Program-made: the position numbers and the translations under genes
Shown here: positions 25,952-35,272 of the stretch, one piece after another
Numbering within the stretch: position 1 is the first letter of the stretch
Layout of the letters: each line of letters starts with the position of its first letter
Assembly (NCBI GenBank): GCA_002337085.1
Contig: DDFH01000001.1
Location: 17,493 to 81,492, forward strand
DNA: 64,000 nt
Direction: 5' to 3'
From: Hyphomonadaceae bacterium UBA1933
GTDB lineage: Bacteria; Pseudomonadota; Alphaproteobacteria; Caulobacterales; Aquidulcibacteraceae
The notes under the pieces: generated by a model
The model's database searches: none
What the model was told of the DNA's origin: nothing
Seen by the model: the letters and a program-made list of their open reading frames with translations, nothing else

Positions 25952-26686
25952 TTAATCCATCCACAGACCACCATTGATATCTATAATCTCACCAGTAATA
26001 AATTTGGCTTTATCTGAGCATAAGAAATAAGCTGCTTCGGCAATGTCTTGGGCATTACCCATCCTGCCCAATGGTATTTGGTTGATTAATGATTGTGGGA
26101 AATTAGTTGTCATTTGGCTAGCGATTGGTCCGGGGGCAATTGCATTCACGCGCACACCAAAACTCGCCATTTCCTTGGCGAGGTAAAGTGTTAGTGAATG
26201 AACCCCTGCCTTTGATGCACCATATGCCGCATTTGCTGCTTTTGCCTGCTCATCGGCATCAAGCCAAGGGCGCGGATTCCCGCCATTTTTCGCCAGCACA
26301 GAACCTATATTAATTATAGCACCTGACTTTTGTTCTTTCATTGGCTTTAAAACTGCCTGACACATAACGAATACAGAGCGTAAATTTATATTATGCACCC
26401 TGTCCCATTCATCAAAGCTGATACTTTCAAATGAACCTAGAGAAGTTATTCCAGCCGCATTTATGAGATAATCTACGCCACCCATTTGTTTGATAATTAT
26501 ATCAATATTTTGTTTTAAATTTTCAACATCGGATAAATCTGTTTTAATAAAACGATATTTACTGTTTTCAGGCTCTTTTATATCAATTATCGCAACCTCG
26601 GCGCCGTCATTTAAAAAACGCGCCGCAATTGCAGAGCCGATTAAACCACTGCCGCCTGAAATCACTACGCGTTTTTTATCTGTCAT
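25952..26686 (-). CDS. Short-chain dehydrogenase/reductase (SDR)
   Basis: A 244-residue classical SDR. The Rossmann motif is GGSGLIGSAIA near the N-terminus, with the NAAGI segment (VDYLINAAGITSLG), the catalytic Ser in INIGS, and YxxxK in YGASKAG (about residues 153-157). IDIK after strand 2 suggests NAD(H) preference. The C-terminal DINGGLWMD is typical. It would oxidise a hydroxyl to a ketone, or the reverse. It is the last gene of a minus-strand operon (isochorismatase-like, lyase, flavoprotein, SDR) and could provide the ketone on which the neighbouring KSTD-like flavoproteins act. Confidence 0.9.
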   Translation of the reverse strand: MTDKKRVVISGGSGLIGSAIAARFLNDGAEVAIIDIKEPENSKYRFIKTDLSDVENLKQNIDIIIKQMGGVDYLINAAGITSLGSFESISFDEWDRVHNINLRSVFVMCQAVLKPMKEQKSGAIINIGSVLAKNGGNPRPWLDADEQAKAANAAYGASKAGVHSLTLYLAKEMASFGVRVNAIAPGPIASQMTTNFPQSLINQIPLGRMGNAQDIAEAAYFLCSDKAKFITGEIIDINGGLWMD

Positions 26687-26703
26687 CTTTGCCCAATCAT
26701 AAT

Positions 26704-28140
26704 TTATTGTTTCACACCTAATGCATGGAGTGCAGCCAAGCGACCAAAAACCGCGCCCCGCAAAACTGATGTTGAGCCTGTATAAGTACGATAATAAATG
26801 CCCATAGTTTCACCCGCAGCATAAAGACCAACAATTGGGTCGCCATCATTATCAAGAACACGGGCATTTCTATCAACTTTTAGTCCGCCAAAAGTGAAAA
26901 CATTTGCCGAAATCACAGGCCATGCACGATATGGGGCTTTATCAACTGGTCGCGCCCAATTTGATTTAGGTGGAATTAAGCCTTGTGTAGCCAAGCCATC
27001 CTTTTCTAGCGGTTTGAACTCCCCATAAACACAAGAAGCATTATAATCATTTATAGTTTTATCAAGCGCCAAATAAGGAATTTTCAACTCTTGCGCTAAT
27101 TCTTTCAAACTATCGGCAATTATTGGCGGCTGATCGGTGCGGCTACCTTTTTGCCAATTAGGAACATCATCAAGTTTAGCATCGGTTATAAAATAAGCGA
27201 TACCATCTCTTTGCTCATATATTCTGCGGGTTACCGATTCATAATGGGCATCAACTGTCCCTGGTGCTTCATCGGTAAAGCGATTGCCTTCTTTATTTAC
27301 TAAAACCCCATAAGGAAATGTAAAAATAGCGGGCTCTGCAATACCAGAGCGTGGGTCAATTGGTTCTGCATGAAAGCTGGAAAATTCGCCATTGGTTGCC
27401 GCACCAATTTTAATTGCCATGTCAATACCTTCACCCTTATTATAATGCCCACCACGAGCAACTGGACGAAGATTTATTGCACGTGGCCCAACATAACGCG
27501 CCATCATTTCTGGGCTACCCTCAAAACCACCGCACGCCAAAATTACCGCATCGGCAATTATATTATCCGTTTTTCCATCACGCGATTTAACCGACAATCC
27601 TTCGACATTACCATCATTGACAATCAAAGATTTTGCCGTGGTTTCAAACTGAAAATTAACCCCGGCTTTCTTGCACTCATCGGTCAAAGTATCAACAAAT
27701 GCCAGACCGCCACCAACAGGTAAAAGACGCGTAGTCGTTGTGGTGATGAAGGCAGTCGGAAGAAAATCAAACTTCATCCCCGCTTTTTCAAGCCATCTAA
27801 GTGTAATGCCTGCATTTTCAGAAAATGAATAAAGTAGCTCAGCATCAAGCATTGATTGGCTTTTTGCAAGACTTGACCAATTTTCATAATCGCGCACAGT
27901 TTCACGCTCTATTGATGGGTCTGTATAGCCGCCCGCATTTTCCATAAAATGTTCAACAAAATCATCTGCGACTTCGTCGATATTTTTCATGCGCAAATAG
28001 GCTTCAGTGTAACGAGTATTACCGCCATGCTCGCCTTCTTGGGCACGTTCAATAATTGTAACAGATGCGCCATTTTGTGCCGCTGCCAAGGCGGCACTTA
28101 ACCCTGCGATTCCGCTTCCTACCACTATTATTTTTTTCAT
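26704..28140 (-). CDS. FAD-dependent dehydrogenase, KSTD/TcuA/fumarate-reductase flavoprotein family
   Basis: The 478-residue product has an N-terminal FAD motif (IIVVGSGIAGLSAALAAAQN), ERA plus a GGNTRYTEAYLR segment, and the C-terminal FAD closure GLYAAGETMGIYY followed by TGSTSVLRGAVFGRLA. This family desaturates CH-CH bonds next to a carbonyl or carboxylate (3-ketosteroid dehydrogenase, 4-oxocyclohexanecarboxylate desaturase, tricarballylate dehydrogenase). No signal peptide and no heme motif, so it is cytoplasmic. It is one of three such enzymes in 15 kb. It lies 1 nt from the lyase gene start codon region and 17 nt before the SDR, so they are co-transcribed. The exact substrate cannot be read from sequence. 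Confidence 0.85.
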   Translation of the reverse strand: MKKIIVVGSGIAGLSAALAAAQNGASVTIIERAQEGEHGGNTRYTEAYLRMKNIDEVADDFVEHFMENAGGYTDPSIERETVRDYENWSSLAKSQSMLDAELLYSFSENAGITLRWLEKAGMKFDFLPTAFITTTTTRLLPVGGGLAFVDTLTDECKKAGVNFQFETTAKSLIVNDGNVEGLSVKSRDGKTDNIIADAVILACGGFEGSPEMMARYVGPRAINLRPVARGGHYNKGEGIDMAIKIGAATNGEFSSFHAEPIDPRSGIAEPAIFTFPYGVLVNKEGNRFTDEAPGTVDAHYESVTRRIYEQRDGIAYFITDAKLDDVPNWQKGSRTDQPPIIADSLKELAQELKIPYLALDKTINDYNASCVYGEFKPLEKDGLATQGLIPPKSNWARPVDKAPYRAWPVISANVFTFGGLKVDRNARVLDNDGDPIVGLYAAGETMGIYYRTYTGSTSVLRGAVFGRLAALHALGVKQ

Positions 28141-28141
28141 T

Positions 28142-29008
28142 TTATAACTCTTTGTATTTTAATTCTAAGTCATCCCAGAAGTATTTAGCAACAGAATTTT
28201 GACGTTCTTCAAAAGATGCTAATTTATAAGCAACATTTTCAAGTCCACCATCTTTTTTTAATGCACCCAAAACTTCATGCGATGATTTAACCGCCGCTTG
28301 TAATGCCGCATTGGCATATAAAACAATTGAAAACCCCATTTGTTCAAGTTCATCTTGTTTTAAAGGTGGGGTTTTGCCGCCAAAAACTATATTGGCGATT
28401 TGGGGAACTTTTAGTGCGGCAATCATATTCATTTGTTTTTTGTCACGTGGTGCTTCGACAAATGTCATATCTGCACCGGCTTCTATATATGCTTGTGCAC
28501 GCTCAAGCGCAGCATTAATGCCATCAGACGCCAATGCATCAGTACGAGCGATTAATATTGTGTCACTTTTACGCTGCGCATCTTTGGCGGCATGAATTTT
28601 TGCAATCATTTCAGACATTGGAACAACACTTTTTCCATTAAAATGACCGCATCGTTTTGGAAACTCTTGATCTTCAATCTGAATGGCGCTTGCCCCCGCT
28701 TTCTCAAGCAACCTTATGGCTCGCCATGTATTCACCGCATTACCAAAACCAGTATCAGCATCAACAATCAGCGGGATATTCACCGCATCACTAATCCGCG
28801 CCACTGAATTTTCTATTTCCGATAAAGTGGTTAGCCCAATATCGGGCGCCCCAAGAGACATATTGGCAATCCCCGCACCTGTCACATAGCAACATTCATA
28901 ATCCAAATCCTCGATGATACGGGCAAAAAGAGCATTTGCAGCACCAGGGGCAAGAACGGCACGTTTGGCATCAATAATCTGCCGTAATTTTTTTGATTTT
29001 TCACCCAT
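28142..29008 (-). CDS. Isocitrate lyase/PEP mutase family lyase
   Basis: The 288-residue product carries the phosphoenolpyruvate mutase/isocitrate lyase barrel motifs: APGAANALFARIIEDLDYEC, VDADTGFGN (metal-binding Asp residues), EDQEFPKRCGH and RTDALASDG. The KRCGH loop with its Cys marks the C-C lyase branch (2-methylisocitrate lyase, 2,3-dimethylmalate lyase, oxaloacetate hydrolase-like) rather than phosphonate mutases. It would cleave a substituted malate or isocitrate to pyruvate or glyoxylate plus a dicarboxylate. It is 3 nt after the isochorismatase-like gene and 1 nt before the flavoprotein gene. The combination suggests clean-up of a branched dicarboxylate from the ring-cleavage block. 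Confidence 0.85.
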   Translation of the reverse strand: MGEKSKKLRQIIDAKRAVLAPGAANALFARIIEDLDYECCYVTGAGIANMSLGAPDIGLTTLSEIENSVARISDAVNIPLIVDADTGFGNAVNTWRAIRLLEKAGASAIQIEDQEFPKRCGHFNGKSVVPMSEMIAKIHAAKDAQRKSDTILIARTDALASDGINAALERAQAYIEAGADMTFVEAPRDKKQMNMIAALKVPQIANIVFGGKTPPLKQDELEQMGFSIVLYANAALQAAVKSSHEVLGALKKDGGLENVAYKLASFEERQNSVAKYFWDDLELKYKEL

Positions 29009-29011
29009 ATC

Positions 29012-29605
29012 CTACCCTTTTGCAATTTCGCTTTTGAATTGATCCAAAGTGATAACAGAGCCAAAAACAGGAATAATATTATCAATAGAAAACTTGTGCC
29101 ATTCAGGGTTTGGGGCGGCACATAATTCACGAATTACCACCGGAGCAAAGCCTGCATCATCAGCAAAGCGTACAGTGGATTCAACAACCAAATTAGTTGC
29201 CACACCACCAAGATATAATTTTTTAATTCCTCGTTGCATCAGCCATGTCATTAAACCTGTATTAAAGAATGGGTTAACCGCCTGCTTAGTGATTATTAAA
29301 TCATTTTCTTGAGGCGCAATAATTTCAGGAAATTCGCAGCCCCATTCACCTGCAATGGCTGCTTTGTTTGTTTTTAAGCCGTTAATTCGCGGTGCAACAC
29401 TTAGGCAATCTGAATAATCTGCACGCCACCCCAAGCGAACGTAAATCACTTCAATATCAGCAACACGAGAAGCAGCAATTGCAGAGGCGGCATTTTCCAA
29501 TATATTATTTTCAGCCACAATTGCCGCCAAACCATGTGCGCCAACTTTTCCATTCTTATCAACCATTTCATTTTGCAAATCTAAAATTAATAATGCGGAT
29601 TTCAT
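29012..29605 (-). CDS. Isochorismatase-fold hydrolase lacking the nucleophilic Cys
   Basis: Start taken at the ATG at 29605 because GGAG sits seven nt before it. The 197-residue product has the isochorismatase fold: LLILDLQNEM with the catalytic Asp, ITKQAVNPFF with the Lys, and the cis-peptide strand GGVATNLVVESTVRFA. In nicotinamidases and other cysteine hydrolases of this fold a Cys stands inside that last motif (NVCVEST); here it is Val. The three cysteines present lie elsewhere. The protein is therefore more like true isochorismatases, which do not use a thiol nucleophile, than an amidase. First gene of the operon divergent from gntR, with a GntR-type palindrome in the spacer. Confidence 0.82.
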   Translation of the reverse strand: MKSALLILDLQNEMVDKNGKVGAHGLAAIVAENNILENAASAIAASRVADIEVIYVRLGWRADYSDCLSVAPRINGLKTNKAAIAGEWGCEFPEIIAPQENDLIITKQAVNPFFNTGLMTWLMQRGIKKLYLGGVATNLVVESTVRFADDAGFAPVVIRELCAAPNPEWHKFSIDNIIPVFGSVITLDQFKSEIAKG

Positions 29606-29649
29606 TTTTATCTCCATTAATATTTAACTGCGGACCAATCACCAATTAG

Positions 29650-29665
29650 AAGTGTCGACAGTTTT
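29650..29665. promoter_or_regulatory. Putative GntR operator, copy 1
   Basis: AAGTGTCGACAGTTTT is a near-palindrome with core TGTCGACA. It lies between the divergent gntR (start 29722) and the lyase/flavoprotein operon (start 29605). A matching element with core TGTCAACA is found before the receptor gene at 32776-32791. Confidence 0.68.
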
Positions 29666-29721
29666 CTTTTTGGTTGAATTTGTGTATTAACCTTATGGTT
29701 TAGAAACTTCAGGACAAAATT

Positions 29722-30396
29722 ATGGATATTCAGCCGATAGAAGCTAAGTCGTTGGTGGACGTAATCACCAAAGAAATTGAAACCGCAATTTTCAACGGCA
29801 CGCTTGAACCTGGCGCAAAAGTTTCGGAACAAGGCCTTGCTCGCCAATTGGGCGTCAGTCGTGGTCCATTGCGGGAAGCACTCCGCAGGCTTGAAGGTCG
29901 TAAACTGATTGAACGCACTACAAATATTGGCGCAAGAGTTGCTAAATTGTCGGTTGACGATTTGGAAAATCTTTTGGTTATAAGAGAAGCTCTTGAAGGA
30001 ATGGCCGCACGTCTTGCCGCCCAGAATATGACCGAAAAAGAAAGAGAGACCCTTACAGCACTCATCACCGCCCATGGTGAGCAGGAAAGTGTGCGTTCTG
30101 GTACTGGCTACCTTCAAGAACAACCTGATTTTGATTTTCATTTCTTTATCATCCGTGCTGCAAAAAACGAACGGCTTGAAGCCATGTTATGTGGTGAGCT
30201 TTATGATTTACTTCGTGCCTATCGATACAAATCATCGACCTTGGATGGGCGTGCGCGTAACGCATTTGCCGAGCATGAAGCAATTGTTAAAGCCCTTATA
30301 GAGAGTGATGCAGACGCCGCCGAGGCTGCAATGCGTCTGCATCTAAGTACCGCACGGCAACACATTGTTTCACAAATGCGTGCCGAACGAATTTAG
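29722..30396 (+). CDS. GntR-family regulator, FadR/FCD subgroup
   Basis: The 224-residue protein has an N-terminal winged helix (LVDVITKEIETAIFNGTLEP, then GLARQLGVSRGPLREALRRL) and an all-helical FCD effector domain with typical metal-binding His/Asp positions (about residues 130-205, including FDFHFFIIRAA, FAEHEAIVKALIE and MRLHLSTARQHI). FCD regulators respond to carboxylic acids. It is divergent from the isochorismatase-like/lyase operon and convergent with the receptor at 30398 (2 nt between stops). Similar 16-nt palindromes before both transcription units suggest it represses both and responds to a pathway acid. ATG start preceded by AGGA. Confidence 0.92.
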   Translation: MDIQPIEAKSLVDVITKEIETAIFNGTLEPGAKVSEQGLARQLGVSRGPLREALRRLEGRKLIERTTNIGARVAKLSVDDLENLLVIREALEGMAARLAAQNMTEKERETLTALITAHGEQESVRSGTGYLQEQPDFDFHFFIIRAAKNERLEAMLCGELYDLLRAYRYKSSTLDGRARNAFAEHEAIVKALIESDADAAEAAMRLHLSTARQHIVSQMRAERI

Positions 30397-30397
30397 G

Positions 30398-32698
30398 TTA
30401 TTTTCTTATGCTTAGGCTGATGCCATAAGTTGCTGGCATGCCTGCAAAACGCGCCGTAATGTCCGCTAATTTATAGGCATTAGTCCAATAATATTCATCG
30501 GTTACGTTACGCCCCCATAAAGTTACACGCCAACTATCATCAGATGCTGCAAACCCCGCTCTTAAATCCAATAGTGAATAGCCATCAATTTGCAGGATTG
30601 GATTATTGCCCAATGCAGCATTAGTTTTTGTCCTTGCAGATAAATTTGCACCTACAAAAGCATTGATATTTTCCTTAACGGCAAATTCATAATCTGCCGC
30701 AAGAGAATATTGCCATTTGGGTGTGTTAGGGAATGTTTCGCCATTGAAATTCTTAACAGCGCCATATGGGTCAAAATTAGAAAAATCACCAATTTCGCTG
30801 TCAACATAAGTGACACCGGCATTTATGTTCAACCCAGAAATAGGACGCGCAGTTAATTGCAATTCCGCACCCTGTACGGTTGATTTAGGAATATTAACAA
30901 GCCTATTAAGTGGCCCAAAAATATCCGGGGTCAACACAACAGAACCCAAAACTTGCTTATCTTTATAATCATAATAAAAAAGCGCACCATTAAGCTGTAA
31001 CTTGCGGCCTAATAATGAAGTTTTGAAACCAGCTTCATATGCGGTTAGCTCTTCCTGCGTCACAGGGGTATATTGCGCATAAGAAGTTGCGGGTAACAAC
31101 GGAAATGCACCTGCTTTGTATCCACGGCTAATATTTGCATATAAAAGCGAACTAGCATTAGGCTTGTAATCAAGCCCGATACGCCATGAAATGTTATCTT
31201 CTTCTAGCGAATCCGACGTTGCCTCAGGCACTAAGTTTGCATTTAGCTGTGAACACTGACCAGTTATGAAGTTTGCCGGATTTGGGGCACCAAGAATAAT
31301 GCCAAGGCCAACCCCAAGGCTTTTATTTGCCGAATCACCCGTACAGCCAACAAAATCATCCTTTGTTTTGGTATAACGCAAACCAGCATGAGTAGTAAGG
31401 TTTTCAGTTATATTATAATCAACATTCGCAAAAGCACCAATATTATTGAAATGCTGTTGCGATGAAACAGGCGTCCAATCAGGTGTTGGTATTCCAAAAA
31501 TTAAATTAAAAAATCTAAAACCCGACGCATCTGATGAATTTAAGGTTTGGGTTTCATTTACCTTATTATCCTCATAATTTACACCGACAATCCAACGATT
31601 ATCATTTCCAAAACTACCAGAAAAACGCAATTCTTGGAAAAATGCTTTAACGTCACCAATCCCTTTGGTATCATCAATCGCAAGCGCAGTTGCATCTGGA
31701 TCAACCAAATCATCTTGCTCATAATGCGAATAAGAAGTTAGAGAAGTAAGTGTGACATCATTGGCGAATTTATAATCAAATCGTGCAATCCCTTGAATTT
31801 GTTTATCATCACGTGACGGATTAAAACCAGGCGTCCAATCTGCCTTTCTGGCATCGCTGCCAACGATTGGCAAAGTCGCCAAACGACTATCAACAAAAGC
31901 CGGAATAAGTGGATTTACTTGAATTAATTGTGCCGCTTGTGAATCCGATTTATCAACAAAGCCATTTAACGCAAATTTACCACTAAATTTATCGTTGAAA
32001 TCTGTATCAATTGAAATGCGATATTGGGTGAAATCTCGCTTCCCCAAAGAATCGTTTCGCGTTGTGCTTTGCTGCCATGTATCGCTACCTTCATGGCGCA
32101 ATGTTGCGCGTGCTCTTATTTTTTCGCTTAATGAACCTGAAACATAGCCACCAATTTCATAAGAACCGAATGAGCCAGCACTTAAATCAAGGCCAACAGA
32201 GGTTTCACTGGTCGGTTGTGCAGAAATATAACTAACTGCGCCGCCAGTAGAATTTGAACCGAATAACAAACCTTGTGGTCCCTTTAGAACTTCTACACGC
32301 GCCAAATCAAAACCTGCACCACGGCTCATAGATGCAAATGGTAAAGGCACTTCATTTTGGTAAACTGTTACTGCCGGCGTAGAGCCCACCGCATAATCAT
32401 AAAAGCCTACGCCACGGATTGAATAGACAGGCGCACTATATGCAGACGGCGTATATACAAAACCGGTAACAACCTTTGACAAATCATTGGCACTTTTTAC
32501 GCCAGCATTACTAAGATTATCACCGCTTACAGCTGCGATTGACATTGCAACTTTGTTTACTGATTCACTTCGTTTTGTAGCAGTTACAACTACGACATCG
32601 CCTTGATTCTCCGGCTTATTATCTTCCGCCATTGCATAAGTACTTAATGCTAAGGCGGAGCATGTTGTCAAAAGCCCTGCAATATAGCCAATTTTCAT
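30398..32698 (-). CDS. TonB-dependent receptor of the catabolic block
   Basis: I start at the ATG at 32698, which gives a proper signal peptide (MKIGYIAGLLTTCSALALST, cleaved near YAMAED); the longer frame adds 29 residues that are not signal-like. The ~766-residue receptor has a TonB box (GDVVVVTATKRSESV), the plug segment VEVLKGPQGLLFGSNSTGGA and a barrel of normal length. The GntR-type palindrome at 32776-32791 lies upstream, so the import of the pathway substrate seems tied to the same regulator. The ligand is likely the compound degraded by the adjacent operons, which would be too large or too dilute for porins. Confidence 0.9.
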   Translation of the reverse strand: MKIGYIAGLLTTCSALALSTYAMAEDNKPENQGDVVVVTATKRSESVNKVAMSIAAVSGDNLSNAGVKSANDLSKVVTGFVYTPSAYSAPVYSIRGVGFYDYAVGSTPAVTVYQNEVPLPFASMSRGAGFDLARVEVLKGPQGLLFGSNSTGGAVSYISAQPTSETSVGLDLSAGSFGSYEIGGYVSGSLSEKIRARATLRHEGSDTWQQSTTRNDSLGKRDFTQYRISIDTDFNDKFSGKFALNGFVDKSDSQAAQLIQVNPLIPAFVDSRLATLPIVGSDARKADWTPGFNPSRDDKQIQGIARFDYKFANDVTLTSLTSYSHYEQDDLVDPDATALAIDDTKGIGDVKAFFQELRFSGSFGNDNRWIVGVNYEDNKVNETQTLNSSDASGFRFFNLIFGIPTPDWTPVSSQQHFNNIGAFANVDYNITENLTTHAGLRYTKTKDDFVGCTGDSANKSLGVGLGIILGAPNPANFITGQCSQLNANLVPEATSDSLEEDNISWRIGLDYKPNASSLLYANISRGYKAGAFPLLPATSYAQYTPVTQEELTAYEAGFKTSLLGRKLQLNGALFYYDYKDKQVLGSVVLTPDIFGPLNRLVNIPKSTVQGAELQLTARPISGLNINAGVTYVDSEIGDFSNFDPYGAVKNFNGETFPNTPKWQYSLAADYEFAVKENINAFVGANLSARTKTNAALGNNPILQIDGYSLLDLRAGFAASDDSWRVTLWGRNVTDEYYWTNAYKLADITARFAGMPATYGISLSIRK

Positions 32699-32775
32699 TC
32701 TTCTCTCCCTGATATTTAGACTTAGTTTTTTATTTTTGATTTGACTGTTGGGAGAGTAAATAAATTTAAAACTGT

Positions 32776-32791
32776 AAACTGTCAACAGTTT
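32776..32791. promoter_or_regulatory. Putative GntR operator, copy 2
   Basis: AAACTGTCAACAGTTT is a palindrome with one mismatched central pair. It lies between the receptor (minus, start 32698) and the TcuA-like flavoprotein gene (plus, start 32901), so it could act on both. Compare AAGTGTCGACAGTTTT at 29650-29665. Confidence 0.75.
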
Positions 32792-32900
32792 CTTGTTGAC
32801 TTTAGTACAAAATAATAATTAATCGGAAAATATTAATGGTGTTTTCAAAATCAAAACCCCCGAATTAAATTTTATAAAACCTCTTAAGAGAACTAATAAT

Positions 32901-34364
32901 ATGGCTAAAAACATTGTAATAGTTGGCGCAGGAAACGCGGCATTATGCGCCGCAATAGCCGCCGCATCAAAAGGTGCAAATGTGACTGTTCTTGAGCGCG
33001 CACCAAAAGCCGAAAGGGGTGGAAATTCTGCATATACTGGCGGTGCGTTTAGGGTTGCCTATAATGGTGCTGAAGACATTAAAACATTAATCCCAGACCT
33101 TAGTTCACAAGAAGTTGAAAATTCCGACTTTGGAAAATATGACGAAGAACAGTTCTTTGATGATCTTTGCTCGATGTCTGGTTATCGTGCCGATATGAAT
33201 TTAATTGAAATTTTGGTTTCGAAAAGTTTTGAAACTTTGCTGTGGATGCGCAATCAAGGAGTTCGCTTTATGCCATCCTTTGGGCGACAATCATTTAAAG
33301 TGAATGGCAAAAATATATTTTGGGGCGGCCTAACTGTTGAAGCTGCTGGCGGTGGATTAGGATTGGTGAATAGCCTATTTAAAAGATGCGAAAATTTAGG
33401 CGTAAAAATACTATATGATTGCAAAGTTATTGAAATAATTGGCAATCATTTTGCCACCAAAGGCGTAATATATGAAACCCCTGAAGGCGCTGAAACAATT
33501 CTTGCAGACGCCATTATTCTTGCCTCTGGGGGATTTCATGCCAACACCGAATGGCGCACTCGTTATTTGGGCAAAGGGTGGGACATGGCAAGAGTTCGTG
33601 GTTCGCGGTTCAATACAGGCAATGTCATTGAAGCAGCATTAAAGATTGGCGCACGTGCACATGGCAATTATTCAGGATGTCATAGTGTTTTTTTTGATGA
33701 TGGTGCGGAAAAGTTTGGAAACCTTAATAACCTTAATCAACAAAAAAATTATTTCACACTTGGAATAGTTGTAAATCTGAATGGTGAAAGATTTTTTGAT
33801 GAAGGAAAAGATTTCCGTAATTACACTTATTCCAAAATGGGTGCAGAAATTTTGAAACAACCTGGGGCATTGGGGTGGCAAATATTTGACGCTAAAACAA
33901 TAAATCTATTACCCGATGAATACCGCACACCACGCGCAGCAAAATTTGAAGCCCCTACTTTGGAGGCCTTAAGCGCACGCCTTGATGGCATTAATCAAGA
34001 ACAATTTTTAAAGACCGTCAGCGAATTTAATGATGCGGTTGATAATGATATAAACTTCAACCCAGCGATAAAAGATAGTAAATCAACACGCGGACTTGGC
34101 ATTAACAAAAGCAATTGGGCCAATAAAATTGATACAGGCCCATTCACAGCCTTTCAAGTAACCTGTGGCATTACCCTTACTTATGGCGGCTTAATGATTG
34201 ATGATAATGCACGCGTTATTAATGATGAGGGTTTTGCCATTAATGGCCTTTATGCCACCGGCGAATTGGTTGGGGGTCTATATTATGACCGCTATCCTGG
34301 CGGTTCTGGCCTTATGAGCGGTTCAGTATTTGGTAAAATAGCTGGCGAAAGTGCCGCCAACTAA
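32901..34364 (+). CDS. FAD-dependent dehydrogenase, TcuA/KSTD-like
   Basis: A 487-residue flavoprotein. The N-terminus NIVIVGAGNAALCAAIAAAS and the following ERGGNSAYTGGAFR resemble tricarballylate dehydrogenase TcuA and relatives more than steroid dehydrogenases. The C-terminal FAD motif is GLYATGELVGGLYYDRYPGG, then SGLMSGSVFGKIAGE. It should dehydrogenate a CH-CH unit next to a carboxyl or keto group. It is divergent from the receptor and ends in a 4-nt overlap with the convergent LysR gene. One of three related flavoproteins in this block; it has no electron-transfer partner of its own nearby. Confidence 0.85.
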   Translation: MAKNIVIVGAGNAALCAAIAAASKGANVTVLERAPKAERGGNSAYTGGAFRVAYNGAEDIKTLIPDLSSQEVENSDFGKYDEEQFFDDLCSMSGYRADMNLIEILVSKSFETLLWMRNQGVRFMPSFGRQSFKVNGKNIFWGGLTVEAAGGGLGLVNSLFKRCENLGVKILYDCKVIEIIGNHFATKGVIYETPEGAETILADAIILASGGFHANTEWRTRYLGKGWDMARVRGSRFNTGNVIEAALKIGARAHGNYSGCHSVFFDDGAEKFGNLNNLNQQKNYFTLGIVVNLNGERFFDEGKDFRNYTYSKMGAEILKQPGALGWQIFDAKTINLLPDEYRTPRAAKFEAPTLEALSARLDGINQEQFLKTVSEFNDAVDNDINFNPAIKDSKSTRGLGINKSNWANKIDTGPFTAFQVTCGITLTYGGLMIDDNARVINDEGFAINGLYATGELVGGLYYDRYPGGSGLMSGSVFGKIAGESAAN

Positions 34365-35272
34365 ACAACCCAATCACTTGTAATCCTTTTTACCGCATCA
34401 ATCAGCCAATTTAGCGCTGGATCCTGCATTGGTGCAGGTTTCCAATATGCTACAATATGCAAATCAGGAACTGGTAAAGGCGGAATTATATATTTTAAAT
34501 TCCATTGCCCCGTTAACATCATAGCAAGACGCTTTGGAATTATTGCCACCGCCTTTGAATTGGCAACGATTCGTGGGAAGGTCAGATAATTTGCCATAGT
34601 CAGGCGATAATTTGCCTCTGCACCCAAATCATCCCACATCATTGATTCATGGTTAAAGATAACACGCGGGAACGCTGAATAACCAACATGGGGTAAATTC
34701 AAAAAATCATCCCAATTCATTCCTTCGTGCAAAGTATCATTATCGCTTGCGCCAATACAGACATAAGTATCCGAATAAAGGCTTGCTTTACGAAGCCCCC
34801 CTACACGCAATGCAGCCTCTGGAATAATAAACAAATCAACATCTGGGCGGGTTGAACGGTTGATTGCCTGCGGTTTCATATCAACAAAATCGAAAGAAAG
34901 GTTTGGGGCTTCTTTTTGGGCAATAGTTATTAAATCAGCCCCCAATAAAGCAGTAACATAATCGGCGGTTGCAATGGCAAGACGTCTTTCAACACTTGCC
35001 AGTTTACCTTCAGATTTATCAAGCAATAATCGCGTTCCATTTAATATTGAAATTACATCTGGCATCACCTGCTCTGCCAATGGGGTTGGTGACATTATGT
35101 TGCCAGACCATATGAAAACTTCGTCATTAAGGCTTTGACGCAAACGGTTTAAAGCCGCACTTACAGTTGATTGCGCCAAATTAAGCGAACGTGCCGCTAA
35201 TGACACATTACGATTAGTCCAAATAGCCTCCATAATCACCAATAGATTAATGTCAAAATCCCGTAACTGCAT
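34361..35272 (-). CDS. LysR-family transcriptional regulator
   Basis: The 303-residue protein begins MQLRDFDINLLVIMEAIWTN and continues with the HTH NVSLAARSLNLAQSTVSAAL, typical of LysR (NodD/PcaQ-like length), followed by a two-subdomain effector-binding region with the usual DVDLFIIPEAALRVGGLRK segment. GGGGAG precedes the ATG. It is divergent from the 11-gene meta-cleavage operon (151-nt spacer), the classic arrangement for an activator that binds a pathway intermediate. Its 3' end overlaps the flavoprotein gene by 4 nt. Confidence 0.92.
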   Translation of the reverse strand: MQLRDFDINLLVIMEAIWTNRNVSLAARSLNLAQSTVSAALNRLRQSLNDEVFIWSGNIMSPTPLAEQVMPDVISILNGTRLLLDKSEGKLASVERRLAIATADYVTALLGADLITIAQKEAPNLSFDFVDMKPQAINRSTRPDVDLFIIPEAALRVGGLRKASLYSDTYVCIGASDNDTLHEGMNWDDFLNLPHVGYSAFPRVIFNHESMMWDDLGAEANYRLTMANYLTFPRIVANSKAVAIIPKRLAMMLTGQWNLKYIIPPLPVPDLHIVAYWKPAPMQDPALNWLIDAVKRITSDWVV

